From Eonycteris spelaea (lineage: Eukaryota > Chordata > Mammalia > Chiroptera > Pteropodidae), in contig PUFA01000164.1 in NCBI GenBank assembly GCA_003508835.1, positions 2,790,001 through 2,854,000 on the forward strand: 64,000 bases of DNA, written 5' to 3'. Position 1 is the first letter of the stretch. Each line of letters starts with the position of its first letter. The position numbers and the translations under genes are program-made. This document shows positions 37,771 to 49,803 of this stretch, in pieces. The notes under the pieces are model-generated. The model had not been told where the DNA came from. It did not search any database and saw nothing but the letters and a program-made list of their open reading frames with translations.

Positions 37771-38213
37771 GTAACCAGCAAATGATTAAACATGTATGTG
37801 TACACCCATGAGCATGATTATATTTGTATGTATAATAATATAGGGAGAAAATAAAAGACACCATCCTTACTTTTGGCTTTACTGCTTTAGTAATTAGCAA
37901 ACTGCTTCCGGAGGTTGTAGGTGCATTTCTCTTCCACCAAGTTCATTTACTTTTAAAAGAAAAATACAGTAGTTTTCAAACTGTTGCTAGTCCACAACAT
38001 TTCCGCTAGTCTCATTCAGTCTTAACATTGTCACAACAATTTGTTTTGGTAGCCATGGTCATCAACAGTTTAATTTTTAAGTCAAATCTATGCATTAGCT
38101 GTATACATTGCCTATTAGTTGTGTATCCCAGGCTTAGACAGAAAAAACAACCTCTATATTCAGCTCACCAACACAGATAATTTGATGTGTCTCAGAATTG
38201 AGACAGGTAGCAA

Positions 38214-38326
38214 GTGGAGGGGGTTAGGGGGAGAAAGAGAGAGGGAAGGAGAGGGGAGGCGAGGGAGGAGGGGAATAGAGGGGAGTGGAGGGAAGTGGAG
38301 AGAATGGAAGAGGAGAGGGAGAGTAT
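38214..38326 (+). repeat. G-rich polypurine tract
   Basis: GGAGGGGGTTAGGGGGAGAA onwards, about 110 nt nearly free of pyrimidines, with several runs of three to five G separated by short GA spacers. Quadruplex potential on the plus strand. Overlapping frames (Arg/Glu/Gly-rich) are artefacts. Confidence 0.93.
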
Positions 38327-38344
38327 AAAGAACCAGAATCATCC

Positions 38345-38470
38345 TCTTAATATTAGCTGGCTTTTATTGGGCACTACTATGTACCAGGCAATGCTCTCAA
38401 AAATACTATTATTATCTCTGTTTTTTTACAAGATGACAGCTGAGACCTTTAAACCTCTTTAAAAGGAAAG
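38345..38470 (+). repeat. MIR SINE fragment, forward
   Basis: 'ttagctggcttttattgggcactactatgtaccaggcaatgctctca' then 'actattattatctctgttttttt' is the MIR 5'-central order. Confidence 0.7.
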
Positions 38471-38734
38471 CAATTTTCTGAATGTTGCAGTTAGAAATAT
38501 GTGCTTTTGATGACTGACTCGACTGCTTATTAATTCTAAAACTGAGGCTCTTAAACATATGGCCTGACTCTCAAAAGGTTATAAAAGACTGATTACCACA
38601 CAGGAGTTCTATCCCTGACTGCCGTGTTTCCCATTTTGCACCTGATTTCTCCTCCTCACTAACTTTGTAGTCTTGAAGACCCTGTTCCTTGAACCCCATC
38701 ATCCCTGTGACATTCCTTTCACACTACTCTAACG

Positions 38735-38920
38735 ATAATAACGTATAACATGTTTGAGTTCTCATTTGATGCGAGGGCTATTTTTACATGGGTAATCTAT
38801 TTTAATCCTCCATACAACCCTACAATTATCCTCTTTACAAATGAGGAATCAGAGACTTGGAAAGGTTGAGTAATGTGTGCAAGGTCACATAGCTAGGAAA
38901 TGTCAACTTACACTCTGTAA
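38735..38920 (+). repeat. MIR SINE, forward
   Basis: 'taatctattttaatcctccatacaaccctacaattatcctctttacaaatgaggaa', 'cttggaaaggttgagtaatgtgtgcaaggtcacatagctagg' match the MIR core; good preservation. Confidence 0.85.
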
Positions 38921-38959
38921 CTTCAGAGACCCTTTTCTTAACTTCTAAAATCTACATAA

Positions 38960-40290
38960 TACAGATTACTGCCATTGCATTCAGTGCAGTCTTTACATTG
39001 GCTCTTTTGTGTATGTGGGTAATAAACTAGGTTTTTGCACTTTCCAGTTTTTAAGATGAAGTAGCTACCTATATACACATTGCCCATTAGCCTAGCATTA
39101 TTACATTTTTCCTCTTCAACTTTAAGCTCATGATAAATTCTAAAAAGGAATAATGGGCATAGACTATTCTTTTCTCTTGACCTTGCTACCACCTGGCATT
39201 AAGTATCTTTCTTCAACCTTTTCTTTGGTTTTCATTATTCAATCTGTTGTCCCATGTATTGGTTCTTTTAACTTTTCATTTCTTCAATAACTTGCAAATG
39301 TATTTTCAAGGATTAGACATTTACATAACATGAAAATAATTTTTAGTCTACTATAATTAATTTGAGATCACTAATGCAATACCAATAATATAATTAGGAA
39401 GTTATCTCAAGCATTAAAAATAATCACAAATTCTGAAAAAGTTAAGGAATAAATTACTACAAACAGTAAAGAATTATTACCATATGAGCATACTATTTTG
39501 CTGGTTGAAATGCCTCAAAGGCAATAAGAACTTGGACAAATGAAGGTCAAAATCCAGAGATAAGCCTAAAAAGACTCAGTAGTTTGGTTCAATAAGCTCA
39601 AAAGTGGGGGGAAAAAAACATTAAAAAGTCCATGGATTGCCACCACTTATGTGCCTGGTCTTTTTATCCGTGGTCCATATGACAGCACAGTCTCATTCAG
39701 CTCAACTGCTTTGATTCCGGTTAAGAACTAGAGTACAAAAGGACTTGAATATATGGGAAATTGTTGGGTTCAAGCGTGGGGCAAACAATTGGTATGAAAA
39801 TAAGGGAAGTTTAAAAGTTCATATTATAAACCAATTTTCTCTCTCCTATTAAAAACTAGTGGGATAGAAAGCTGCTTCCAAAGAAACCTCTTTGAAATCA
39901 CAGCTAGAGATTGCAAACATACTGTTTAGCTGGTAGGCTTACTTTGTCTTCTTTCTATAGCTGAATATAGATTTCTGTTGGATTAGAGTAAAAATACATC
40001 GTAAAGTGCTACACAGTATGAACCTGGTGATTAATGGTATTTTGTGCACATAGAATCTAAAGAATCTTTTTAAAAAAAAGGTAAGCATGGAAAAAATATA
40101 AAGGCTTTCTCACTCTCTCATCTTTATGTATTTCACCTCACATCAATAATACAGACATTGGCAATAAAGAATAAAGTAGAATATTAAATATATATGAAAC
40201 TTAGACATACTCTTAGGTTATTCCACACTGATCTTTGATGATTGTCAGATTTCTTGTATCAGGCCCTGGGTGAATAGGTGTAGCATGTAT
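38960..40290. other. Unclassified EYS intron sequence
   Basis: No repeat, exon or motif I can support. CpG is scarce and the base composition is like the surrounding intron. Confidence 0.3.
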
Positions 40291-40499
40291 AAAAGCCATT
40301 GGTGAATGACTGACTGTATGTGTGCGTGCATGAGTGCGTCTGTGCGTTATGCATGTGTGTATAACTCAGGAATTCGGTTTTGACCATTTATTTGACTCTG
40401 ACACTTAAAGAGATGTGCAAGTGAAGACATATAAGAATATTTAGTGACAATATAGGCCTGAAGTTCTGAGATATGGTCTATTCTGTAAATATAAATTTT

Positions 40500-41640
40500 G
40501 TAATTAAAGGAAAATTGCTTGTTGAGGCTGAGCAATGGGAGTGAAAGGGATTTCTTAGGGGAAATGAGTAGATTAAGAAGAAAATAAAGTGTAAAATCAA
40601 GACCTAAGGAATTGTGAGGGAGAATAAACAGCGAAGGTGACTGAAAAAGAACAGTAAAGAGGCAACACAGGGAATGCAGCATTAGAGAAGCCAAAAAATA
40701 GTCATTTAGTAAGAGACTCCTCAATTGTGTAACAAGCTGCTGCTCGATCAACCTGTGTTATGGCAGGACTAGGAAGTAAGGAATTAGAAGTACTAAATTA
40801 GAACCAATAAAAGAATGCTTTCAGATTCTCAAGAGAATTTTATGAAATGGGATGAACAGGAGTTTAAATGATATTGGGAGGGTGCGGTAAAACAGAAGAA
40901 ACTGAAGATAGGAGAGTGAATATTTCATAGATTCTATAAAGGAGAGAAGGAATACCATCTACTTTTTGAGCTGCAAAAAGCAAAATTCACTCTCATTGGT
41001 GTAAGCAGAATAAAAGAGCTGTACAGGATTAGTAGAGCCATGTTTGTGTCTTAGTTACAAAACAGGTGGAAATTTGAGTCATGTGTTATGTTACAGAGGC
41101 AAGTCTCATAACAAAGTATTTTTTAAAATATAAAAAGGGTATTTAAAAAGATGATGGACACATACTATAGGAGAAAAGAGGCAATGTATGGGTGGAAGAA
41201 TGGGCCTGGTCAATAGTTTAGAAATTTCTTCTATAGTAACAGAGAAAAGAAAAAACAAATGGTTGATGATCTAGAAGTCATTTTGAGAGATGCCATCTGA
41301 GGGCAATAATTTTTCTTAGAAAAATTGGACATAACTTCATCCTCTGAGGCTGAAGGTAATAGGGAAGGTCTGAATTTTGAGAATTTAAAATAGTCATTCT
41401 GGAGACTGGGAAAGAAGGTCAAAATACCAATTATATTAATGAACTGTGTAGACGGTTCAGCATGGGTTGATGGCCATGGATTTATAGTGGTACCAATTTT
41501 TCTAATTAGATGACTTTTAAAGACTAATCAGAGGCTTGGGTAATAACATTGAAAATCAGATAAAGACATTTCAAATTTTGAATTCTGTTTGGAAGTTCTT
41601 TGAGAGTAGAGAAGAATGGGAGCTTTGGAAGCAATGTAGA
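40500..41640. repeat. Ancient LINE 3'-region-like repeat
   Basis: 'agcattagagaagccaaaaaatagtcatttagtaagagactcctcaattgtgtaac' and 'agatgccatctgagggc' follow an old purine-rich mammalian repeat in reverse orientation. It immediately precedes the L1 at 41655. Confidence 0.3.
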
Positions 41641-42239
41641 TGGAGAAGTAGGTAAATACCATGCTTGCCTCCTCTCAAGACCACATCAAAATTACAACTA
41701 AACTACAGAACACCCATCATTGAAAATCTCCTGAAGTCTTACTGAACAAAAGTCCTATATTTAAGGACATATAGAAAAGTTACATTGAGACTGGTAGAAG
41801 GGGCAGAGACACAGAACAGCTGGTCCTATACTCACGTGTGGTGGTTAAAAATTGGGAGGATATCTCGACTGCACGGTCCCCCCTGCAGTGAGGGGCCCCA
41901 ATCCCATACCAGGCTCTCCAACCCAGTGTCCCAGTGTTGGGGGTGGTGGAGGGAGAAATCCCATAACTTCTGGTTGTGAAAACCAGCGGATTGTGCGGCT
42001 AAGTGAGATGGAGGGCAGCTGGAGCCCAAGGCGCTCCTCTTAAAGGCCCACACATGGACTTCCTCACTGATGGACTCTCTCACTCTGAGCTCCAGCTCTG
42101 GAGCAGTAGCTCAAAAGCACTAGGAACATACAGGGAGGAATTGTCTGGCTTCAGCGCAAGGGCTGGAGGGGCAGCATTTCTCTCAGACAGAAGTACTGGC
42201 AGAATCCATTGTTTCTTTGTTGAGTGCTCCTCCCTCCTG

Positions 42240-42310
42240 ATGTGGAGCTATGCGCAGGGGGGGAGTGGGAAGGGGTGTGGGAGAGAGGAAAGAGGGGAGG
42301 GGGAAGAGGC
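42240..42310 (+). repeat. G-rich polypurine segment in the L1 5'UTR
   Basis: GCGCAGGGGGGGAGTGGGAA followed by GGGGTGTGGGAGAG and GAGGGGAGGGGGAAGAGG: at least five G-runs within 60 nt, so quadruplex formation is likely. It sits inside the 5'UTR of the L1 at 41655-44945. Confidence 0.85.
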
Positions 42311-43160
42311 ACAATATCTGAGTCTCTATCGACCTGGCTAACAGTCGTTGCCTTGCCCTGGTGATTCCCTGAGACCCTGCCCCACCCAACTTGTGGGCCC
42401 ACCCAAGACACTTCCAGAGCTTTTCAATACAAATGGCCAGTCCAGGCTCATGCTGTGACTTTCCTAAAATCTTTCAAAGGTTCACAAACCCCAAACAAGC
42501 AGCATTTGGCTTTGAAATGCCCTGTACCCTTGCTAAACAGTCCCAAACCCGGCACTAGTGATAGCTGACCTCAATTCCCAGCTTAGCCTCTTCCAGGTAC
42601 CTCCAAACACAGCACAGGTGGCAACTATCTCCAGATTACTTTGTAGCTCATAACAAGTGACCCTGGTAGGGCATAGGCAGCTGCTGACCCTGGCCTGCAA
42701 CAGAACCCCTTCCAAGGGGCCCAAGAACCAATACACTAACAGTGAGCTTCGGACCACAACAGAGTACCACCCAACCACCTCAATAAACAACACACCCAAA
42801 GAATAGACTTGGCAGGCACTAGAGCTTCACTAAAGGAAATCCGACTTCACAGGGTCAGCCCCTACACAATACTCCTCCATGGTGGTCATGAACAGTCCCC
42901 ACATCCAATCAGCCTGAGGGTCAATCCCTCCCATTGACATGCAAACAACAACCAAGGTTCAACTACAACAGGAGGGCATGCAAAATCCATACAAGGGACA
43001 CACCTGATTCATCCGGCTCAGGTGACTAGGGAGCATGAATTACTGGGCTCCACAGGACATCTACTATATAAGTGTATTCTACTAAGACTGGGAGACATAG
43101 CATTCTACCTACACAGAAACAAAACACAGGAAATCAGCCAAAGTGGGGAGACAAAGAAAT

Positions 43161-44014
43161 ATGTCCCCGATGAAAGAAAAGAACAAAGCTCCAGAGGAAG
43201 AACTAAACAAAATGGAGACAAGCAATCTACCAGGTACAGAGTTCAAAACACTGGTTATAAGGATGCTCAATGACTTCAGTGAGAACTTCAATAAAGAATG
43301 GAAACATAAAAATAGAGATAAAAAACATAAAAAAAGAATCAGTAGGTAATGAAGAATATCATAACTGAAATAAAGAATACATTAGAAGGAATCAATAGCA
43401 GATTAGATGAAGCAGAGGCTCTAATCAGTGATTTGGAAGATAAGGTAGCATAAAACACCCAATCAGAACAGCAACAAGAAAAATAACCAAAAAAAAATGA
43501 AGACAGTTCAAAGGGCCTCTGGGATAACACCAAACATACCAATATTCATATCATAAGGTACCAGAAGGAAAATAGAGAGAGCAAGAAATTGAAAATGTAT
43601 TTGAAGAAATAATGACAAAACCTTCCCTAATCTGGTGAAGGAAATAGACAGACAAGTCCAAGAAGTACAAAGAGTCCTAAACAACATAAACTCAAAGAGG
43701 CCCACACCAAGACACATAATATTTAAAATACCAAAGGTTAAAGACAAAGAGAATCTTAAAGGCATCAAGAGCAGTTACCTACAAGGGAGCTCCCATAAGA
43801 CTGTCAGCTGATTTCTCAACAGAAACTTTGCAGGCCAGATGGGATTGGCATGAAATAGTCAAAGTGATTAAAAGCAAAGACCTACAACCAAGATAACTCT
43901 ACTCAAGCTATCATTTAGAATTGAAGGACAAAGAGTTTCCCAGACAAGAAAAAGCTAAAGAAGTTCATTATCACCAAACCTGTATTACAAGAAATGTTAG
44001 AGGAACTTCTTTAA
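43161..44014 (+). pseudogene. L1 ORF1 pseudogene
   Basis: Decayed ORF1, the RNA-binding chaperone of L1 ribonucleoprotein particles. The start is MSPMKEKNKAPEEELNKMET at 43161, and the open part runs about 62 codons to a stop near 43349. Beyond it, homology continues in other frames: a coiled-coil-like stretch, the RRM region ('nihiirypeg'-type around 43535-43575), and the C-terminal domain motif KGAPIRLSADFSTETL at about 43780-43830. The family ending is recognisable as VLQEMLEELL-stop just before 44014. Several stops and frame changes make it non-functional. Confidence 0.8.
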
Positions 44015-44039
44015 GAAGAGAAAAAAAAAAGATTAAAGA

Positions 44040-44333
44040 TATAAATGATAAAAAGGCAATAAGTACATATCAGTCAACAATTACTTTAAATGTAAATGGT
44101 TTAATGCTCCAATAAAAGGATATAGCGTTGCTAAATGGTTAAGAAAGCAAGACCTTTATATATGTTGCCTAAAAGAGATTCATTTCATATCAAAAGACAA
44201 ACATAGACTCAAAGTATATGGATGAAAAAAGATATTTTATGAAAAAGGAAAAAAAAAAAAAGCTGGGATAGCAATACTTAGACCAGACAAAATAGACTAA
44301 AACAAAGGCTATAACAAGAGACAAAGAAGAACC
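44040..44333 (+). pseudogene. L1 ORF2 5' fragment (endonuclease start)
   Basis: The beginning of ORF2, the endonuclease/reverse transcriptase. STITLNVNGLMLQ matches the family start 'ITILTLNINGLN', followed by a stop, then 'KRHR'-, 'KKAGVAI'- and 'KTDFKTKAI'-like pieces in shifting frames. It stops at about 44333, where the element is deleted to the last part of ORF2 (44334-44610: 'NPVILLLNIYPKKPKTLL'-type sequence and the 'cactcagccataaaaa' segment). Confidence 0.78.
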
Positions 44334-44949
44334 CAGTAATCCTACTTCTGAATATTTATCCAAAGAAACCTAAAACACTTCTTTGTAGGAATATGTGCAC
44401 CCATATGTTCATTGAATCATTATTTACAATAACCAAGCTCTAAAGGCGACCTGGGTGCCCAGTAATGGATGAATGGATAAAGAAGAGGTAGTACATATAT
44501 ACAATGAAATATCACTCAGCCATAAAAATGAATAAAATTTTGCCATTCGCAACAATATGATAGGCCTAGAGAGTATTGTGCTGAGTGGAGTGAGTTAGAG
44601 ATAAATGCCATATAATTTTGCTTATATGTGGAATCTACAGAACAAAATTAACAAATAAAACAGAAAAATAGCCTCATAAATACAGAGAATATTTGATAGT
44701 TGCCAGAAGAGAGCGGATTGCAGTGATAAGGATGGGAATAAGAAATACAAATTGGTAGTTACAAAACAGTCATGGGGATGTAAAGCATAGCATAAGGAAT
44801 GTAGTTGATAATACTGTAATAACTATGTATGGCATCAGATGGGTACTAGATTGGGGAGGTTACTTCATAAGTTCTATAAATACCTAATCACCCTGTCATA
44901 CATTTGAAACTAATATTGCATGTCAATTATGACTGAAAAACAAACAAAA

Positions 44950-46290
44950 TATATATTAAAAAGCAATATAAATGTGAAAAAAATCAGTGAGAAAAGGTGA
45001 AACTGTTTTCTTTGGTATTATGTATCCAGTAAGATACCCCACATATTAAAACCTAAGAATTTCAGAAAAAATTATCATCAAGATTTAATTAAAAAGTTAT
45101 TGGAGACCGAGTAGCTTATTATACTATTTCTATTACTTTCTGCATATTTTAGTGTACATTATAATAATTTTAGTGATGTGTACTAATTTAAAACTGAATT
45201 TATTTGCTGTCTTTTTATTATTAATAAATTTAGTGAAATAAATAGTAAAATAATTATTTATTGATTTGTATTAAAAGAGTTCTAAGTACACAAGCAAGAC
45301 TTAGGGGAAAAAAAATACAACAATACAACATATACACACACCCTCCTCGGATGAATCAGATAAAATTCTATACACCTGCCACATGGCAGATTCCTCATAA
45401 TCTATTCTGTAGAGGATGAGAAATTAATAATCCTAATTCCTCATCTTTAAAAGTCAGATTTCCATATTTCTAAAAGGGAAAAAATAGTATAATTTATATA
45501 TTGTTGCTATTTATTTTTATTGAAAACTTATTAAATCAATGTTTTTAAATGCAGGCAATTTAGAATTAAGGACATAGAAGACAAATTTATAGATGTGTAA
45601 ACATCATTGTATTATTATTAATTATTATAAATACACATGGCACACAATACATCTTATGCAAAATATTAGGTAAGTCAGTCAACTTATTTGCTGAACAGAT
45701 AAAAATGGTGATATTTCTTGCACACATAGATATATATCATTCATTGTTAGATATAATTTGTTAATTTTGAAAGTATTGCTTTTAACTGTAAAGCATATTG
45801 AATTAAATATTTATAAAAGTTAAAAAATAAGAATGGGAGGTTAATAATATTAGAAAGATACCTTTTATAGATCTATTAATGCCAACTACGTTTTCATAGC
45901 CATACACTGCCAGTGCCTAATGCTATTGTAATGAAATCTGGAGTGTACTTGAGCCATTAGTATCTGCACATAAGCAAAGATATCTATCTCCATTATATAT
46001 CCTGTATGATTTGAGTTGGCCTATTATTCCAACCTGTCAAGGTTTTTGGCTTTGATTTTGTCATCCCTCATACTCACTTTTCTTCCAATCTTTGTTTCAC
46101 CTGGAAATTTGATAAAAAAGACTACATTTCCATCCAAGTAATTGATGAAAAAATCGAACAGGACAGGACTAATTATATGGCCCTATAATAAGCTAAAAAG
46201 AGAGTCACCCAAATGCTTAGATAGGTAGATTTTAGTAATCTTTTTCTCAGTAAAAGAACCACAGGATTTTATAGTTGTTCTACTTCTCCT
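44950..46290. other. Unclassified EYS intron sequence
   Basis: AT-rich; no nameable repeat or exon-like segment. Confidence 0.3.
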
Positions 46291-46299
46291 ACCTGCAAA

Positions 46300-46440
46300 T
46301 TCTTGTAAAGGTGAGCAAGCTGATGATCAAGGAAGTTAAGTGATTTTTCCAAAGTTATCAACTAGGTGGTAAAAATTCAGAATCAGAACTGAGTTTTCTG
46401 ATAGTCAACCTTGGGATTGATGGCTCTTCATACATAGTTT
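46300..46440 (+). repeat. MIR SINE fragment, forward
   Basis: 'caaggaagttaagtgatttttccaaagttatcaactaggtggtaaaaattcagaatcagaactgag' is the MIR 3'-half order (loss of CpGs as usual). Confidence 0.65.
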
Positions 46441-47064
46441 CTCCTTCCCTTATATAAATTAGGTTCTTTTCAAATTCAAAGGTTTTCCACATAGTAAGTA
46501 AATTTTTATTTTCTATTAATGAACCTAGGATAAGATTATTAAGTCTTCAGGCAAATTTATTCTCCATTTTTTTTTTTTTAGCAATTTTTTTGATGCAACT
46601 GTTCCTGTGAATGAGGTCCCAGGGAGAGTATTACATTCACATAATGTGTCTGTTCCCCAAGGTAATAGTCAGGAGATAAATATTGCATTGACATCATGAC
46701 AGTGAAAATGCAAATTAAACTGATTTTTGAGTTCGGTAATTATAAAGAAAATTTTGATTCTGTTTGTTCCTTAAGGCTATGTTGATTGGAAACTGCAAAC
46801 TGTCTCTGTAGCTATTGACTGGTAAAAAATAAGCATTCACCCACAGTTAACTTTAAAATTATAATATAATATACAAAGTCGATTTGAAAATATTTTTCAA
46901 TCTTTGTTTAATCATAAATAGTTATGGTAATATGTAAACATTTATGAGTAAATCTTTCTTTCAACTGGAAAAAAGTTAGAATTTAGATTTAAGAATGGTT
47001 TCATCTGCATTTAATCATTGCAGTACTATAGCATACACTTTGGAAGCCATTTTGGGGTTTGAAT

Positions 47065-47262
47065 TTTAGATACAACATAATAGTTGTGACACTTGGAGAG
47101 GGTTATGTAGTATTTTTTAGCTTCAGTTTACTCATATGTAAAATGGACAATGTATTACCTGTCTTATAGGGTTGTGAGAGGTAAATAACTATATGATGTC
47201 TGTAAAATCTAAAGAATAATTCCTATTTTGTGGTATTCATTCAATAAATGGGAGATATAATT
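47065..47262 (-). repeat. MIR SINE, reverse
   Basis: 'agcttcagtttactcatatgtaaaatggacaatgtattacctgtcttatagggttgtgagaggtaaataa' and 'attcattcaataaatggga' are the reverse-MIR landmarks. Confidence 0.82.
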
Positions 47263-47525
47263 TTTGAGTTCCTAGAATGATAAAAAGTGGGGAAAACACA
47301 TGAAATCTGTTCTCTTCTTCTGGATAGAGTTTGTTTCATTTATAAATTTCACCATGGTAACCATCTAGAGATACACTGGATAGAATTTTGGTATTATAAT
47401 TTATATTGTAAAATGTTATCATGATTATGATGACTATATTCTTTTGTATATGAGCTACTAACTGTGAAGATAGTTCCTTATAGTCTTGTTTAAGAAAGCT
47501 GTAAAAATGCTACATTAATCTACAT

Positions 47526-47740
47526 CAGGAGTTGTCAAGCAGGTTGAATCAGCATACTTCCTGTTTTGGTAAGTAAAATTTTATCGGAGCCATGCCCAAT
47601 CATTTACATATTGTCGATGGCTGTCCTCACGCCTCACTGATACAAAGGAAGAGCCAATAGTTGTGACAGAACCTGTATGGCCTGCAAAACCTAAAATATT
47701 TACTATCTAGCCCTTTGTATAAAATGTTTTCTAGCCCCTG
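47526..47740 (+). mobile_element. hAT-type nonautonomous DNA transposon fossil, copy 2
   Basis: Begins CAGGAGTTGTCAAGCAGG and ends TTTTCTAGCCCCTG, so both ends carry the CAGGGG-type hAT terminal sequence. Internal landmarks: 'gtcgatggctgtcctcacgcctcactg', 'gttgtgacagaacctgtatggcctgcaaaacctaaaatatttactatctagccctttgtat'. ATCTACAT (47518-47525) and TTCTACTT (47741-47748) are a 6/8 match to the eight-base duplication expected of hAT. Confidence 0.8.
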
Positions 47741-48857
47741 TTCTACTTGACTAAAACCGGTAAGGCTGTGAGGAGAAAAGGTATAAATACTTCAAAATTT
47801 TCTCTAGAAGATACCATGAGCTAGATTTGGAACAATGTTGACATAACATATGAAATTCTAGACTTTACTAAAAGAGCTGTTATAATTATTAAAACTTTCC
47901 TTTGTCTATTTTTTAACATCTGCTATTATACTTTTTTCTAAGAGGTAAAAATATTTTTAATGTTTTTTGTAGCTTTTTAGCTTCATTCTTAATAATGCCT
48001 TTCTAAATTAAAAAAAAAAATACCCCCCACATTTAAACACTAACTTTTTTTCCTGTAAAATATAGTATTTCTTATCAACATGGAAACTTTTATATATTTA
48101 TGATAAAAATATATTAATAAAATAGGCAATGGGATAAGAATCACTTGTTTAACAAATGCCTTATACATGTGTATATCACTAAGTGACAGAATTACCCCAA
48201 CTGAGATATAAGATGTTTTAAAGAATCATCTTACTGTGTGCATATTCAGTGAATTGAATTTTATTTTTCATATGACTTATAGAATTTATTTTTATGTTAC
48301 TAAACTGGGTTTCCTTGATCATTCAAGGTATAGTCCAGCATTTGAAGAAATGTGAAAAAATATAGTGACTTGGGCTTTCATCCATACAATGTCAAAATCT
48401 AATTAAAAGACTGTTTTCCCTGAAGTAACTATTTCATAGAGTATGTTTACATAATATTAAAATAATTAGTGTAATCAGTAAACTTTGTCAACAAAATTAG
48501 CATAATTTTGGCTTGATAGATGTACTACTTGATTGATTAAATTTTCTGCATTTTCCTGATGTCCATTTTAATACTGCATAGTTATAATCACTAAAAGTCA
48601 CACACAAAAATGCTACCAAGACTGTCAACTTCAACTCCTAGGTCACATTCTTTTAAACTACTAGAGAATATGGAGATAAAACAATATATTAACATGCAAC
48701 CTAATTTTGCTAAACAAATGCTTAAACACATTAATTTGTGAATAGTTTCATTAATTAAATTGTGCTCAATTTATTGCATTCTTATTCATGCCAGTAACTA
48801 AAAATGCAAAAATACATTTTCTCTGAGGAAACTCATAATATAGCAAAACTTAGAGTA

Positions 48858-49028
48858 CAGAAATACCTCATTTTATTGTGCTCTGCTTTATTTATTCCAC
48901 AGATGAATTTTTAACAAATTGAAGGCAAGACCCTCCACCAGCAAAAAGATTATGACTTGTTTTATTGCAATACTCACTATATTTTAGTGGTCTGCAACTG
49001 AACCCACAATATATCCAAGATATGTCTG
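48858..49028 (+). mobile_element. Tigger1 internal-deletion derivative
   Basis: Starts CAGAAATACCTCATTTTATT and ends ATCCAAGATATGTCTG, inverted ends of Tigger1 (pogo/Tc1-mariner type), flanked by TA on both sides (48856-48857 and 49029-49030). Inside, AAGGCAAGACCCTCCACCAG and 'aaaaagattatgact' come from the 3' end of the Tigger1 transposase gene, so roughly 2 kb of the parent is deleted. No coding capacity. Confidence 0.85.
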
Positions 49029-49803
49029 TATATCAAAGGTTTTTGACACAGGGATAATTTTTGATCCACCTTTTTATTTCTGAAGGAAGTAAAATTGTTT
49101 ATAAAGGGCATTCCAGGTAGAAGGCACAGCACAAGCAAAGCAACAGAGGTGTGTGGAAATGCACTGGATAACCGACTTTACAATCTTGCATGTAAACCAT
49201 CTTACAGGTAAAAGCATATCTAATTTTCCATTGTAGTTGCACAGCTTTTCATTTGGGCCATTACAAAATTAACCTTTTTCCATGATTCACTTTTTATGTC
49301 TAAATTTACTTTAAGCTTGGTTTCCACAAAACATTTAACAAAATAAAAAAATCTCATTACTGCTTAACATTATAATTTAGACCTGAGTAAATCTACCATT
49401 ATTAATATGTTCAGTCATTTTTTAAAACTCATATCTTCTTAGACAATGCAAATAACAACCAAACAATGACAATCAAAAGCTTACTAAATCAAACTATTTT
49501 TTGAGATCTTCCTGTAGTTAAATTTTAATGAAATCAAATAAAAAGGTAGAGAAGAAAAAGAAGAAAAAGAGATCAAAATCCTTTAGAAATGCTACATGAT
49601 TGTAATTGAAATATTACTCCCTGATGGGTTCTTAAGCCTTTGTATGTATTTTTATATTTATTTTCAAATCTAGAAATAGAAATAGGATTCAGAAGAATGC
49701 ATAACAATGTTACTAAGGTAGCAATTATTGGATATTACTATGTAGAACATACTATAACAGACATTTTATAATTTTTATTATATTTAGTCATCTAAGTCTG
49801 AGC

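Larger units (their letters stand above)
41655..44945 (+). mobile_element. L1 with 5'UTR, ORF1 and 3'UTR but most of ORF2 deleted
   Basis: A 3.3-kb L1 in antisense orientation to EYS. 41655-43160 is a GC-rich 5'UTR of the type I associate with bat L1 ('aaattacaactaaactacagaac', 'agactggtagaaggggcagag', 'atatctcgactgca', 'caggctctccaacccag'). ORF1 remnant follows at 43161-44014 and the ORF2 start at about 44040-44333. At about 44333 the sequence jumps from the endonuclease region (GCTATAACAAGAGACAAAGA) to the ORF2 C-terminus (ACCCAGTAATCCTACTTCTG), leaving out most of ORF2 including reverse transcriptase. The 3'UTR ends near 44945. GCAATGTAGATGG (41632) and GCAATATAAATGT (44965) could be a weak, diverged duplication. 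Confidence 0.85.

Noticed and set aside
41785..42411. Several 60-112 codon ORFs in a GC-richer block that might suggest a first exon or CpG island
   Set aside because: The block is the L1 5'UTR, followed directly by L1 ORF1.
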